A stretch of 24,532 bases of DNA from Bacteroidota bacterium (GCA_023418095.1 JAEZDL010000108.1:1-24532); one strand, 5' to 3'. Counted from the stretch's first letter, positions 6,955 through 15,550 are shown. The notes: generated by a model from the letters alone, not told the origin. Numbers and translations are program-made.

Positions 6955-8076
6955 ATGGCCAAAAGCGATCCATACGAAGTACTCGGGGTGGCCCGGAACG
7001 CAAGCACCGACGAGATAAAAAAGGCGTATCGCAAGCTCGCGATCAAGTATCATCCCGATAAGAATCCGGGTGATCCGACCGCCGAGGAAAAATTCAAGGA
7101 AGCGGCTTCAGCCTACGAGATCCTGAGCGATCCCGAGAAGAAAGCGCGCTACGATCGCTTCGGCCACGCAATGCCCGGTGGTGGCGGTTTCCAGGGAGGC
7201 GGCATGAACATGGAGGATATCTTCTCCCAGTTCGGCGACATCTTCGGCGATGCCTTCGGTGGCGGTGCGTTCGGTGGATTCGGTGGCGGCCGCCGCGGCG
7301 GCCGCACAGTGAAGGGAAGCAACCTGCGCGTAAGGTTGAAACTTTCGCTGGAGGAGATCGCCAACGGCACCGAAAAGAAGATAAAGGTTACCAAGCTGGT
7401 TCGCGGCAAAGGCAGTGAATATGGCACCTGCAATACCTGCGGTGGCAGCGGCCAGGTGCGTCGTGTGCAAAGCACTTTCCTCGGCCAGATGCAGACAGTT
7501 ACCACGTGCCCAACGTGCAACGGTGTCGGCCAGCAGGTCACCAAGCGCGCAGCGGGCAGCGACGAACATGGTCTGGTGCGTGAAGAGGCCGTGGTTCCGA
7601 TCAAGATCCCGGCCGGCGTGGAAGAAGGCATGCAGCTCAACATCAGCGGCATGGGGAATGAAGCGCCGGCAGGCGGCGTTCCCGGCGATCTGCTGGTGGT
7701 GATCGAAGAGGAAGCGCATCCGCAACTTCGGCGCGATGGCATCAACCTTCACCACGAGGTCTTCATCAGCATGGTCGATGCTGCCCTTGGCACTTCGATC
7801 GAAGTTCCGATCGTTGGGGGGAAAGCCAAAGTGAAGATCGAGCCGGGCACTCAGACCAATCACATCCTTCGTTTGCGCGGAAAAGGACTTCCCGATGTAC
7901 ATGGCCGTGGCACCGGCGATCTGTTCGTTCATGTGGCGGTGTGGACTCCAACCAACCTCAGTAAGGACGAGCGTACCGCTCTCGAGAAATTCAGGAACAG
8001 CCCCGGCTTTCAACCAAAACCCACCGCGAAGGACAAAGGTTTCTTCGAGCGGGTGAAGGAAATGTTCGGCAACTAG
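6955..8076 (+). CDS. dnaJ: Chaperone DnaJ with a single zinc centre
   Basis: Hsp40 partner that delivers substrates to DnaK and stimulates its ATPase. 373 residues from MAKSDPYEVLGV; an ATG 4 codons earlier (6943) overlaps the grpE stop. The J domain (1-70) has the HPD motif (HPDKNPGD). The Gly/Phe region (about 75-120) is followed by the zinc domain and the two C-terminal beta domains (IKIPAGVEEGMQLNISGMGN, GDLFVHVAVWTP) and a C-terminal FFERVKEMFG. Only four cysteines occur in the zinc domain: CNTCGGSG (Cys159, 162) and CPTCNGVG (Cys185, 188). The usual first and fourth CxxCxGxG modules are replaced by VRGKGSEYGT and RAAGSDEHGLV. As I recall, flavobacterial DnaJ proteins share this, so it is probably lineage-typical rather than a defect. 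Confidence 0.95.
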   Translation: MAKSDPYEVLGVARNASTDEIKKAYRKLAIKYHPDKNPGDPTAEEKFKEAASAYEILSDPEKKARYDRFGHAMPGGGGFQGGGMNMEDIFSQFGDIFGDAFGGGAFGGFGGGRRGGRTVKGSNLRVRLKLSLEEIANGTEKKIKVTKLVRGKGSEYGTCNTCGGSGQVRRVQSTFLGQMQTVTTCPTCNGVGQQVTKRAAGSDEHGLVREEAVVPIKIPAGVEEGMQLNISGMGNEAPAGGVPGDLLVVIEEEAHPQLRRDGINLHHEVFISMVDAALGTSIEVPIVGGKAKVKIEPGTQTNHILRLRGKGLPDVHGRGTGDLFVHVAVWTPTNLSKDERTALEKFRNSPGFQPKPTAKDKGFFERVKEMFGN

Positions 8077-8116
8077 ATCGATCTGGGCGTATCCCGCTTA
8101 GATCGGCACTTCGATC

Positions 8117-9610
8117 CTAACGCAGCAGCGTTACGAAACCCTTTCTTGCCACCTCGTTGGTCGGCTCGCACGGATCGCGCATACGCATCGTGTACACGTA
8201 GATGCCGGTCGGGAGATCCGCGCCGTTCCATTTATCCATGGTATCGGTGGTGCGCCACAGGCCTTCGCCCCACCGATCGAAGATCTGCAGTTCAAAACCC
8301 CGATCCGGAATATCCACCGGTCCGGGCCATTCATCGTTCATGCCATCATTGTTCGGCGTAAAGGCCGTTGGCAGGAAAAGTGTGGGTTCGGTGCGGACAT
8401 CAAGCGTGAAGTACGTTGTGTCGTTACAGTGGTTCGTTTGGGTTGCGATGAATGTGTGATCGTAGATCCGGTAACGCCGGTTATCGAAGGTGAAGGAACT
8501 GTAACAATCATTCTCCACCAGACTGTCGCCGATGAAGAACGCACACGAATCGGCGAGGCTCTGCAATTGCACCAACACCATGGGCGTGCACGGGATCTGC
8601 TCCACGATGAAGTCCGCGGGTTTCAATGGATGGATATAGATGCTATCCGAAACAGGCTCGTTCCCACATCCGAACAGATCGAAACCTTGCAATGAGATCG
8701 GCTGCCAGAAAGGTTCCGCGAAGCTTACGATCGGATCGGTTTCGTTGCTGAGACCATTGCCATTCCATCGCCAGATCAGTGAATCCGCATCCGTGTCCAC
8801 CGTATGCACCGTGAATTCCGAGTGTTGGCACATGCTGTCGGGGATCGCGAACTGCACGAACGGGCTCGGCAACTGGTTCAGGAACACGTCAGCGGAGACC
8901 ACACAACCAATGCTCGTATCGATCGCGGTCAATTCAAGATCACCTGTCATTCCGGGTTCCACCTGGATCGACGAAGTTGTCTCACCCGTGCTCCACAAAT
9001 AAAGATCCGGCTGAAATCCCCAATGCATCCCAGCCGTGAGCAAAGGCGGATCGGAAGGGCAGTAATCCACCGATCCATCAATTGTGACATATGGATCGCC
9101 AAGGAATTCCCAAATGACGGATGGGCACGGCGTGTCATCGATCACCACGCCATAACCACCAGGGCCGAGGTTGGTGAGCGTTGCGCTCGTTTCCGATCCA
9201 TCATGGGCCCATTCCCACGAATTGTTGAGTCCCGGGTCCAGTGCGAAGGTCACCGATCCATCGTTGTTATCAGCACAACTGATGTGGTCCACGGTGATCG
9301 TTCCCAACGGTGGGATGATCGGATCGGCGAGCACGAATTCCAACTCCGCTGAACAACCCGACGTGTCTGTGACCAATACCGTGTAGATCCCTGCGCCCAG
9401 CCCGGTCGCTACGGCCGCGGTGAGCGAGGGATCATGATCCCAGAAATATGTGTAGAGCCCGGGTGCACCCGAAACGGAAAGGCTGCCATCGGCATCGCCG
9501 GGGCATGTGATCGGCGTGCTTGAAAGGCTTACATCACAGGTTTGGGCAATGGATCGGGTGAGCGAAAGGCCGAGCATCAGCAAAAAAAGAAATATCCGGA
9601 CCTTCCACAT
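8117..9610 (-). CDS. Secreted SprB-repeat protein with T9SS type B (gliding-associated) C-terminal domain
   Basis: 497 residues. The signal peptide MWKVRIFLFLLMLGLSLTRS is cut after IAQ (23). Two SprB-like repeats follow: residues about 24-93 (ITCPGDADGSLSVSG, GAGIYTVLVTDTSGC) and about 95-170 (ISCADNNDGSVTFAL, LGPGGYGVVIDDTPC). The middle (about 170-405) is Ig/PKD-like with paired cysteines. The last 85 residues are the type B tail: FLPTAFTPNNDGMNDEW, FELQIFDRWGEGLW, WNGADLPTGIYVYTMRM, KGFVTLLR. Such proteins are exported by T9SS to the surface and include adhesins used for gliding; SprB itself is far larger, so a smaller surface or matrix protein is more likely. Monocistronic and convergent with dnaJ (40-bp gap). 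The ATG directly precedes the signal peptide. Confidence 0.88.
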   Translation of the reverse strand: MWKVRIFLFLLMLGLSLTRSIAQTCDVSLSSTPITCPGDADGSLSVSGAPGLYTYFWDHDPSLTAAVATGLGAGIYTVLVTDTSGCSAELEFVLADPIIPPLGTITVDHISCADNNDGSVTFALDPGLNNSWEWAHDGSETSATLTNLGPGGYGVVIDDTPCPSVIWEFLGDPYVTIDGSVDYCPSDPPLLTAGMHWGFQPDLYLWSTGETTSSIQVEPGMTGDLELTAIDTSIGCVVSADVFLNQLPSPFVQFAIPDSMCQHSEFTVHTVDTDADSLIWRWNGNGLSNETDPIVSFAEPFWQPISLQGFDLFGCGNEPVSDSIYIHPLKPADFIVEQIPCTPMVLVQLQSLADSCAFFIGDSLVENDCYSSFTFDNRRYRIYDHTFIATQTNHCNDTTYFTLDVRTEPTLFLPTAFTPNNDGMNDEWPGPVDIPDRGFELQIFDRWGEGLWRTTDTMDKWNGADLPTGIYVYTMRMRDPCEPTNEVARKGFVTLLR

Positions 9611-9808
9611 TGAATTCAGTATTTACCCTGCGCGGAACAACGGGCAAAGAACGAGCATATTATCGCACGGCGCAATAGATCTGGCATTCCGGAAGAGGAG
9701 ATCCCTCAACCGAACGAGGAACGGTGTTCTTCCGATCGGAATGATCCTTCAATGGCAAGATCAGGCGTCAAGATCCAAGATCCCTCCTTCAGATCGAAGT
9801 GGATCTTC

Positions 9809-9816
9809 TAATTTTG
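9809..9816 (+). promoter_or_regulatory. -7 box of the first tandem paralogue
   Basis: TAATTTTG, a perfect TAnnTTTG match ending 21 bases before the ATG at 9838. It excludes the upstream in-frame ATG at 9799, which would lie before the transcription start. Confidence 0.65.
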
Positions 9817-9837
9817 GTCACTGTAGATCTCCCTGCC

Positions 9838-10356
9838 ATGCGCATCCCGGCATTTCTTTTCGCTTTCTCGTTCGCGGCGTTCGCCACGGCACAGGAGCAT
9901 CCCTACTACGTCTATGGCGAAGTGTGGGACATGGACACCAAGCACATCCTGGTGAACGCCTCGATCAAGGCGGTGAATGAAAGTGATACCAACATCGTTC
10001 TGAAAGGCCGGATCGATGGCAAGGGCAGGTACGATCTGGAACTGCCCTTCGATCATGTCTACCGCGTGGAATTCTCGGCACCCGGCTACGTGACGAAACA
10101 CATCCTCATGGATCTGAACGGCCTGGAACCGAAGCGCCGGAACGGCGATCTGGGCATGAACGTGCAGGCCGCCCTGTTCAAACCATTCGAGAACATCGAT
10201 TATTCACCGATCAGCAGCAAGCCTTACGCCGTCTGCCGTTTGAATGCGAAAGGCCGTGATTTCGAGTGGGATGATGAATATTCGTTCCTCAACTCGCAGG
10301 AAGTGAAGCCGATCCTGGAGGAGCACGGCGAACGCTGGAAGGCGATCCAACAGTAA
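9838..10356 (+). CDS. Secreted carboxypeptidase-regulatory-like (beta-sandwich) protein, tandem paralogue 1
   Basis: 172 residues. Signal peptide MRIPAFLFAFSFAAFATAQ (1-19). A single beta-sandwich resembling the CarboxypepD_reg/CNA-B-like fold follows: YVYGEVWDMDTKHILVNASIKA, LKGRIDGKGRYDLELPFDHVYRVEF, then SAPGYVTKHILMDLNG. The C-terminal part has an FEWDDEYSFLN motif near residues 142-152. The next gene has the same order of motifs (APGYV, LDM-G, a feWD..YS tail), so the two are a tandem duplication. Role unknown; the small secreted domain suggests an envelope or periplasmic structural function. The start is fixed by the promoter box at 9809-9816 and the signal peptide. Confidence 0.8.
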   Translation: MRIPAFLFAFSFAAFATAQEHPYYVYGEVWDMDTKHILVNASIKAVNESDTNIVLKGRIDGKGRYDLELPFDHVYRVEFSAPGYVTKHILMDLNGLEPKRRNGDLGMNVQAALFKPFENIDYSPISSKPYAVCRLNAKGRDFEWDDEYSFLNSQEVKPILEEHGERWKAIQQ

Positions 10357-10372
10357 GGGCTTTCCGGCGGCA

Positions 10373-10380
10373 TAACTTAG
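10373..10380 (+). promoter_or_regulatory. Possible -7 box of the second tandem paralogue
   Basis: TAACTTAG, one mismatch from TAnnTTTG, ending 5 bases before the ATG at 10386. It would give a nearly leaderless mRNA. Readthrough from the first paralogue (29-bp gap) is the alternative. Confidence 0.35.
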
Positions 10381-10385
10381 CGTGC

Positions 10386-10895
10386 ATGAGATCACTGATC
10401 TTCTGCCTGCTCAGCCTTGCCTATATCACCACGAATGCGCAGGACACTCTGCTCGCCCTGTACGGATCGGCGGTGGATATCATCACGGAACAACCGGTGA
10501 AGGACCTGAAGGTGACATCGTACACCATGGCCGACACCGCGATCGAAAATGCGATCGTGGGACCCGATGGAAGTTTCATGCTCGGCCTCTTCGATGCACG
10601 GGACCGCATCGTGATCTTCGAGGCACCGGGCTATGTTCCGCGACGGATCATGCTCGATATGAAAGGACCGGACAGGGAGCGGTGGGCGAACGGTTATGGC
10701 CTTTCTCTGCAGATGTCGCTCTATGAAGCGATCCCTGGAATGGACCTTACCATGGACGAGATCCCTGTGGGCCGCAGCATTTACAACGCCGATAACGATG
10801 TGTTCGAATGGGATCGCGCGTATTCCCGATCGATCAACGAGAAGAACAAGGAATTGCTGAAGGCGTACAAGCAGCGGATCGCGCGCGATCGCTGA
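10386..10895 (+). CDS. Secreted carboxypeptidase-regulatory-like protein, tandem paralogue 2
   Basis: 169 residues. Signal peptide MRSLIFCLLSLAYITTNAQ (1-19). The beta-sandwich reads ALYGSAVDIITEQPVKDLKVT, GPDGSFMLGLFDARDRIVIFE, APGYVPRRIMLDMKGP, followed by VFEWDRAYSRSINEKNKELLKAYKQRIARDR, a charged C-terminal helix. The aligned motifs with the preceding gene show duplication followed by marked divergence. It starts 29 bp after that gene's stop and ends 4 bp from the convergent purB stop, with no room for a separate terminator. Function unknown. Confidence 0.8.
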   Translation: MRSLIFCLLSLAYITTNAQDTLLALYGSAVDIITEQPVKDLKVTSYTMADTAIENAIVGPDGSFMLGLFDARDRIVIFEAPGYVPRRIMLDMKGPDRERWANGYGLSLQMSLYEAIPGMDLTMDEIPVGRSIYNADNDVFEWDRAYSRSINEKNKELLKAYKQRIARDR

Positions 10896-10899
10896 ACGA

Positions 10900-12267
10900 T
10901 CAACGCACCACGCGGCCGAGCAGATCGATGCCGGTATAATTGTGAGGCGTCAACCGGCGCAACTGTTCCTTCACCTCATCGCTCACATCCAGCCCGTCGA
11001 TGAAGGCGATAAGATCCGCCTGTCCGATCCGCTCGCGGCCCCTCGTCAATTCCTTCAAGCTCTCATACGGCTGCGGAAAACCGGCCCGGCGCAGGATCGT
11101 TTGGATCCCCTCGGCAACCACCGGCCACTGCGCCTCAAGATCGCGTTGGATCGCCTTTTCGTTCAGCAACAATTTACCGAGCCCTTTCCTGATCGCATCG
11201 ATCGCGATCATGGTATGCGCCATCGGTACGCCGATATTTCGCGTCACCGTACTGTCGGTAAGATCGCGTTGCAGGCGGCTGATCGGAAGTTTCTCGCTGA
11301 GGAAACCGAACATCGCGTTTGCGATCCCCAGATTTCCTTCAGCGTTCTCGAAATCGATCGGGTTCACCTTGTGCGGCATCGCGCTGCTTCCGATCTCTCC
11401 GGGCTTGATCCGCTGGCGGAAGTAATCCAGGCTGATGTATTGCCACAGATCACGGCACAGATCGATCAGGATCGTGTTCACCCTGCGCATCGCGTCGAAG
11501 AGCGCGGCCAGATCGTCGTAATGGTCGATCTGCGTGGTGAACTGCTGCCGTTCCAGTCCAAGCTTTTCCTGCATGAACCGATCGGCGAGTTCCACCCAAT
11601 CGAGTTCCGGATAAGCTACCTGATGAGCATTGAAATTGCCGGTGGCGCCACCGAATTTTCCGGTGAACGGCACGTCGCGCAACTGCTTCAATTGTTTGCC
11701 GATCCGCTCCACGAACACCTGGATCTCCTTGCCCAGCCGCGTAGGCGAGGCGGGCTGGCCATGGGTTCGGGCAAGCATGGATACACGTGCCCATTGCAAA
11801 GCAGCGCCGTGCAATTGTTCATGCAGGCCGATGATCGCTGGAACATATGCCTCGAAGACGAATTCCTTGATCAGAAGCGGAAGGGCGGTATTGTTGATGT
11901 CCTGGCTTGTGAGCGCGAAGTGTACGAACTCGCGCTTCTCCCCCAGACCGGCTTCCTCCAGCCTTTCCTTCAGGAAATATTCGATCGCCTTCACATCGTG
12001 GTTGGTCACCTTCTCGATGTCCTTGATCCGCTGTGCATCGCTGGTGCTCAGTTCTTCGATCCGCCGGCGCACGCTTTTCAATCCTTCGAGCTTCGTACCC
12101 TTCAACTCGGGAAGCGGAACTTCGCACAGGAAGATGAAATATTCCAATTCCACGCGCAGCCGGTAGCGCATGAGCGCCTGCTCACTGAACCATTTGGAAA
12201 GGTTGCGCGTGCGATCGCGATAGCGGCCATCGATCGGTGAGATCGCTGTGAGTGGATCCAATTCCAT
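10900..12267 (-). CDS. purB: Adenylosuccinate lyase PurB
   Basis: Cytoplasmic purine enzyme that removes fumarate from SAICAR and from adenylosuccinate. 455 residues beginning MELDPLTAISPIDGRYRDRT. Family landmarks: EYFLKERL and FVHFALTSQDINNTALPL (catalytic His region), ARTHGQPASPTRLGKE (second catalytic-His block), FGGATGNFNAH, and the fumarase/aspartase signature GEIGSSAMPHKVNPIDFENAEGN with the catalytic Ser loop. This is the longer E. coli-like PurB type. The frame stays open upstream to 12525, but that part overlaps the -7 box at 12286-12293 and the divergent EI24 gene, so the ATG at 12265-12267 is the start. The gene is separate from purL. Confidence 0.96.
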   Translation of the reverse strand: MELDPLTAISPIDGRYRDRTRNLSKWFSEQALMRYRLRVELEYFIFLCEVPLPELKGTKLEGLKSVRRRIEELSTSDAQRIKDIEKVTNHDVKAIEYFLKERLEEAGLGEKREFVHFALTSQDINNTALPLLIKEFVFEAYVPAIIGLHEQLHGAALQWARVSMLARTHGQPASPTRLGKEIQVFVERIGKQLKQLRDVPFTGKFGGATGNFNAHQVAYPELDWVELADRFMQEKLGLERQQFTTQIDHYDDLAALFDAMRRVNTILIDLCRDLWQYISLDYFRQRIKPGEIGSSAMPHKVNPIDFENAEGNLGIANAMFGFLSEKLPISRLQRDLTDSTVTRNIGVPMAHTMIAIDAIRKGLGKLLLNEKAIQRDLEAQWPVVAEGIQTILRRAGFPQPYESLKELTRGRERIGQADLIAFIDGLDVSDEVKEQLRRLTPHNYTGIDLLGRVVR

Positions 12268-12285
12268 GTTCCGGGAACGAAGCGG

Positions 12286-12293
12286 CAAAGGTA
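12286..12293 (-). promoter_or_regulatory. -7 box of purB
   Basis: Minus-strand TACCTTTG, a perfect TAnnTTTG match, ending 18 bases before the purB ATG. Confidence 0.65.
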
Positions 12294-12341
12294 GCCTTCG
12301 TTGTTGACCGGTAACCCGATCGGTGGTCTGCGGATCGATAT

Positions 12342-12349
12342 CACCTTTG
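12342..12349 (+). promoter_or_regulatory. Possible -7 box of the EI24-like gene
   Basis: CACCTTTG, one mismatch from TAnnTTTG, ending 5 bases before the ATG at 12355. It is divergent from the purB box with 48 bp between them. Confidence 0.45.
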
Positions 12350-12354
12350 CGAGC

Positions 12355-13179
12355 ATGAACGGGATCAAAGGACTTTTCCGTGGCATTGGTGGTTTCCTTG
12401 GTGCCTTCGGCTTCATTCTGCGGCACCGGATGGGTTGGCTGTTCGCGGTTCCGGCGCTTCTCTGGATCGTTCTGGCGTTCGGGCTTTTCGCATTCCTCAG
12501 CGGACCAGCCGATCGGTTCGCGCAATGGGCCGCGGATCGGCTTGCGATCGAAGTGCAGCCGAGCGAAGGTTTCTGGAACGATCTGCTCGCGGTGATCGAT
12601 GGCGCCCGCGAAGTGCTGGTGATGCTGGTGTTGAAGCTCGCGATCGCGTACCTGTTGTTCGTGCTGAACAAATACATCGTGCTGATCCTGCTTTCGCCCC
12701 TGTTGGCCTACGCGAGCGAACGTGCCGAAGAGATCCTTACCGGCCGCGAATTTCCGTTCGAATGGATGCAGTTCCTGAAGGATGCTTTACGCGGAGCACT
12801 GATCGCAGCGCGCAACGGCATCCTGGAGATCAGCCTTTCGATCGCGATCTGGTTGCTCACGCTGTTCGTTCCGCTCTTCGCCCCGTTATCCGTGATCGTG
12901 CTTTTCGTGATCTCGGCATACTTCTATGGATTCTCCATGTTCGATTACATCTTCGAAAGAAGAAGAATGCGCGTGGGCGAAACGGTGAAGGCGGTGAACG
13001 AGCGGATCCCGATCGTTCTCGGGAACGGCGCGATGTTCAGCATAATGATGAAGATCCCGCTGATCGGGATGACGCTGGCTCCCGCAATGGCCGCGGTGGG
13101 CGCTGTCCGATCCATGAAAAGCGATCCACTTTTCGAACAGATCGATATCGCAGATCCTGCTCTGCTGGATCGGAAATAG
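12355..13179 (+). CDS. EI24 domain (CysZ-like) integral membrane protein
   Basis: 274 residues. The order of hydrophobic segments matches EI24/CysZ proteins: helix about 24-48 (GWLFAVPALLWIVLAFGLFAFL), about 90-120 (VLVMLVLKLAIAYLLFVLN, then YIVLILLSPLLAYASERAEE), about 160-200 (EISLSIAIWLLTLFVPLFAPL, VIVLFVISAYFYGFSMFDY) and a final segment near 220-250. The SPLLAYASER-E-L stretch and the F-Y-G-F-x-M-x-D-Y motif are typical. CysZ imports sulfate in proteobacteria, but no cysteine genes are nearby, so sulfate transport should not be assumed. The start at 12355 follows a -7-like box by 5 bases. It is convergent with the S46 peptidase, separated by a strong hairpin. Confidence 0.8.
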   Translation: MNGIKGLFRGIGGFLGAFGFILRHRMGWLFAVPALLWIVLAFGLFAFLSGPADRFAQWAADRLAIEVQPSEGFWNDLLAVIDGAREVLVMLVLKLAIAYLLFVLNKYIVLILLSPLLAYASERAEEILTGREFPFEWMQFLKDALRGALIAARNGILEISLSIAIWLLTLFVPLFAPLSVIVLFVISAYFYGFSMFDYIFERRRMRVGETVKAVNERIPIVLGNGAMFSIMMKIPLIGMTLAPAMAAVGAVRSMKSDPLFEQIDIADPALLDRK

Positions 13180-13204
13180 GAACGGCGGCCAAGGGCCGCC
13201 GTTC
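13180..13204. terminator. Hairpin between convergent genes (probable bidirectional terminator)
   Basis: 11-bp perfect stem (13180-13190 with 13194-13204) and 3-base loop, immediately after the TAG of the EI24 gene and 20 bp past the S46 peptidase stop. No clear T-tract follows on either strand. Confidence 0.6.
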
Positions 13205-13224
13205 ACTCAGGTCTAATGCTTGAA

Positions 13225-15447
13225 TTATTGACGCACCGGTGCTTTCTCTTCCACCGCTGGTGCGACCTGCGCTTCGCCTTTCGCTTCTTCCGGTTTGCGC
13301 TCCACGACGGTCATCTCCTTCACGAGGTGACCTGCGTTCGCGAATTTGTCGATGGTCCAGAGCACGTAACGGATGTCCACGCTGATCGTGCGCTGCAACT
13401 CGGGTTCGAAAGCGATATCGCCGCTCATCGCCTCCCAGTTGCCATCGAATGCGATCCCGATCAACTCACCATTGCCGTTGATCACCGGGCTACCGCTGTT
13501 ACCGCCGGTGATGTCGTTGTTGCTGATGAAGCCAACGATCAGTTCACCGTTCTCATCAGCATAGCGACCGTAATCACGCTTCTGCAAAAGTTCCTGCTGG
13601 CGCGATGGAACAATGAATTCATCGTTCGTGGGATCTTCCTTTTCAAGAATTCCATCCGCTGTGGTCACATGGTTGTAGAACATGCCATCGGCAGGGATGT
13701 AGCTTTTCACCTGGCCGTAGGTGAGGCGCATGGTGCTGTTCGCGTTCGGGTACCAGTTGCGCTGCGGATCCTTTTCGCGCATCGCAGCCACCATCAGGCG
13801 GTAACCTTTGCCGATGTCGGCCGAGCTCACATCGATCGCTGGTGCCAGGATGTTGCGGTAGTGGTTCAGGCTGCTCTCCGCGGCCATCATCCCAAGATCT
13901 TTCTGCAATACTTTCAGTGAAGGTTTTGCGAGGAAGGCTTCCAGGCGCGCCTTGTCCGTGAGAATGCTGGTCTTGAAGATCTCCGCCGACCAGCGATCGA
14001 GATCGCCCTTGAACTTGCCGTTGATCGTCTTGTAAACATCGGGAAGCAGATCGTTCTCGACATCCTCCTTCATCATGCGGAACATCGCGGCGGTCACCTT
14101 CTGGTCGATCGGTGCGTGATAATCCTTGAAGAATTCATCCGCGACAGCCTGCACACGCGCCACCATCGCAGCGACTTTTTCAGCATCCTTCGGATCGGTC
14201 TCGAGTTGGTTCTTCAAGCCCATCATGCGGAAACCCATGATGATCATCTCGCTGCCGAAAGCGGCTTCCTGCATGTAGGTGTTCGCCTTCTCGAACTTCG
14301 CGCGTTCCTTGTAACCGTTCTCCAGCAGGGTGATCACATCGCCGTACTTGCCTTTGCGCCCCTGATCGGCATTCACCCACGCCATCAGTTCCTCTTCCTG
14401 TTGTTTCTTCTTGTCGTACACATCGAGGCGTTTCAAGCCGCGTTGCTGGCCGATGAAGTACTTCCAGTAGTTGCTCACTTGCGCATGCTTGCTGGCATAT
14501 TTCAAATCGACCACCGAGTCCTTGTCCATGAACTCCTCGTAGATATCGAGCTTCTGACGGCGGATCTTCACGCGGCTCGGCTGTTCCACATCCAGCGCGA
14601 GTTTCACGCCATGGCTGCTCAGGAAGCGATCCGTGCTGCCGGGATAGCCCATCACCATGGCGAAATCGCCTTCCTGTACGCCTTGCAACGTTACCGGGAA
14701 ATGGTGCGCAGGCTTGAACGGAACGTTCGCAGTATTGTATTCGGCAGGCTCACCATCGGGACCGGCGTAAACGCGGAACATCGAGAAATCGCCGGTGTGG
14801 CGCGGCCACATCCAGTTGTCAGTGTCGCCACCGAATTTTCCGATCGCGTTTGGCGGAGTTCCCACCAGGCGAACATCGGGATAGGTCTTGTAGGTGAAGA
14901 TGTAGAACTCGTTGCCTTCGAACATCTCCTTGAAATCGGCGCTCATTCCATTGCCTTGCGCGGCTTCCAGGCGAAGTCTTGCAGCGATCTCCTGGATCTT
15001 TCCAGCGCGCTCCTCTTCGCTCATGCCATCATTCAGTTCGGCCATTACCTTGCTGGTGACATCCTCGATCCCCTGCAGAAAGCTCACCGGGAAACCAGCT
15101 GGCAATTCCTCGCCACGCGTCATCGCCCAGAAACCGTTCTCGAGGTAATTCTTCTCCGGCGTGCTCAAACCCTGGATCGCATCGTAACCACAGTGGTGGT
15201 TGGTGAGGAAAAGGCCTTCGGCGCTCACCATTTCGCCAGAGCAGAAACCGCCGCCAAGACGGATCACCGCATCCTTGATGCTGCTCTTGTTGATCGAGTA
15301 GATATCCTCGGCGGTAAGCTTGAATCCGAGCTTCTGCATCTCGGCCTCGTTCACCTGCTTCAACTTGTTCAGGAGCCACATGCCCTCGTTGGCATACGTG
15401 GCGAGCACCAGGAAAGCTGCGGTGCACAGGGAAAGAATTCGCTTCAT
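13225..15447 (-). CDS. S46 family dipeptidyl-peptidase (DPP7-like)
   Basis: 740 residues. The signal peptide MKRILSLCTAAFLVLATYA exports it to the periplasm, followed by NEGMWLLNKL, the usual mature start (NEGMW). It releases dipeptides from peptide N-termini in this asaccharolytic-type nutrition family. The serine triad is visible: His in LTNHHCGYD (near 83), Asp in FGGDTDNWMWPRHTGDFS (near 210-225) and Ser in ITGGNSGSPVING. The residue deciding specificity in the family is Gly in IAFDGNWEAMSGD, the DPP7 (hydrophobic P1) form rather than the Arg of DPP11. The C-terminal tail after about residue 715 is Glu/Ala/Pro-rich and not part of the fold. A perfect promoter box lies 32 bp upstream. Confidence 0.95.
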   Translation of the reverse strand: MKRILSLCTAAFLVLATYANEGMWLLNKLKQVNEAEMQKLGFKLTAEDIYSINKSSIKDAVIRLGGGFCSGEMVSAEGLFLTNHHCGYDAIQGLSTPEKNYLENGFWAMTRGEELPAGFPVSFLQGIEDVTSKVMAELNDGMSEEERAGKIQEIAARLRLEAAQGNGMSADFKEMFEGNEFYIFTYKTYPDVRLVGTPPNAIGKFGGDTDNWMWPRHTGDFSMFRVYAGPDGEPAEYNTANVPFKPAHHFPVTLQGVQEGDFAMVMGYPGSTDRFLSSHGVKLALDVEQPSRVKIRRQKLDIYEEFMDKDSVVDLKYASKHAQVSNYWKYFIGQQRGLKRLDVYDKKKQQEEELMAWVNADQGRKGKYGDVITLLENGYKERAKFEKANTYMQEAAFGSEMIIMGFRMMGLKNQLETDPKDAEKVAAMVARVQAVADEFFKDYHAPIDQKVTAAMFRMMKEDVENDLLPDVYKTINGKFKGDLDRWSAEIFKTSILTDKARLEAFLAKPSLKVLQKDLGMMAAESSLNHYRNILAPAIDVSSADIGKGYRLMVAAMREKDPQRNWYPNANSTMRLTYGQVKSYIPADGMFYNHVTTADGILEKEDPTNDEFIVPSRQQELLQKRDYGRYADENGELIVGFISNNDITGGNSGSPVINGNGELIGIAFDGNWEAMSGDIAFEPELQRTISVDIRYVLWTIDKFANAGHLVKEMTVVERKPEEAKGEAQVAPAVEEKAPVRQ

Positions 15448-15479
15448 GATCTGAAAGATCGTTCTGTTTAAAGGAGCCG

Positions 15480-15487
15480 CAAAGGTA
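15480..15487 (-). promoter_or_regulatory. -7 box of the S46 peptidase gene
   Basis: Minus-strand TACCTTTG, a perfect TAnnTTTG match, 32 bases before the ATG at 15445-15447. Confidence 0.65.
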
Positions 15488-15550
15488 ACAGGAATGCCAA
15501 GAACGGCAGGCGATCGTGGGATGCACTGCGATCGGTGGGACGAACACCGA

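Noticed and set aside
8946..8956. GTCATTCCGGG, an 11-base match to the end of the alaS palindromic element
   Set aside because: It lies in a normal part of the SprB-repeat protein (encoding PGMTGD on the minus strand), with no matching inverted end or second hairpin nearby; probably chance, though a genome search would settle it.
10942..12240. 432-codon open frame on the plus strand
   Set aside because: Antisense shadow of purB; no start signal and no recognisable motifs.
12268..12525. Upstream extension of the purB frame
   Set aside because: It crosses the perfect -7 box of purB and the divergent EI24-like gene, and is not PurB-like.
14116..15471. 451-codon open frame on the plus strand
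   Set aside because: Fully antisense to the S46 peptidase, which has all triad motifs; no domain recognised in the shadow frame.
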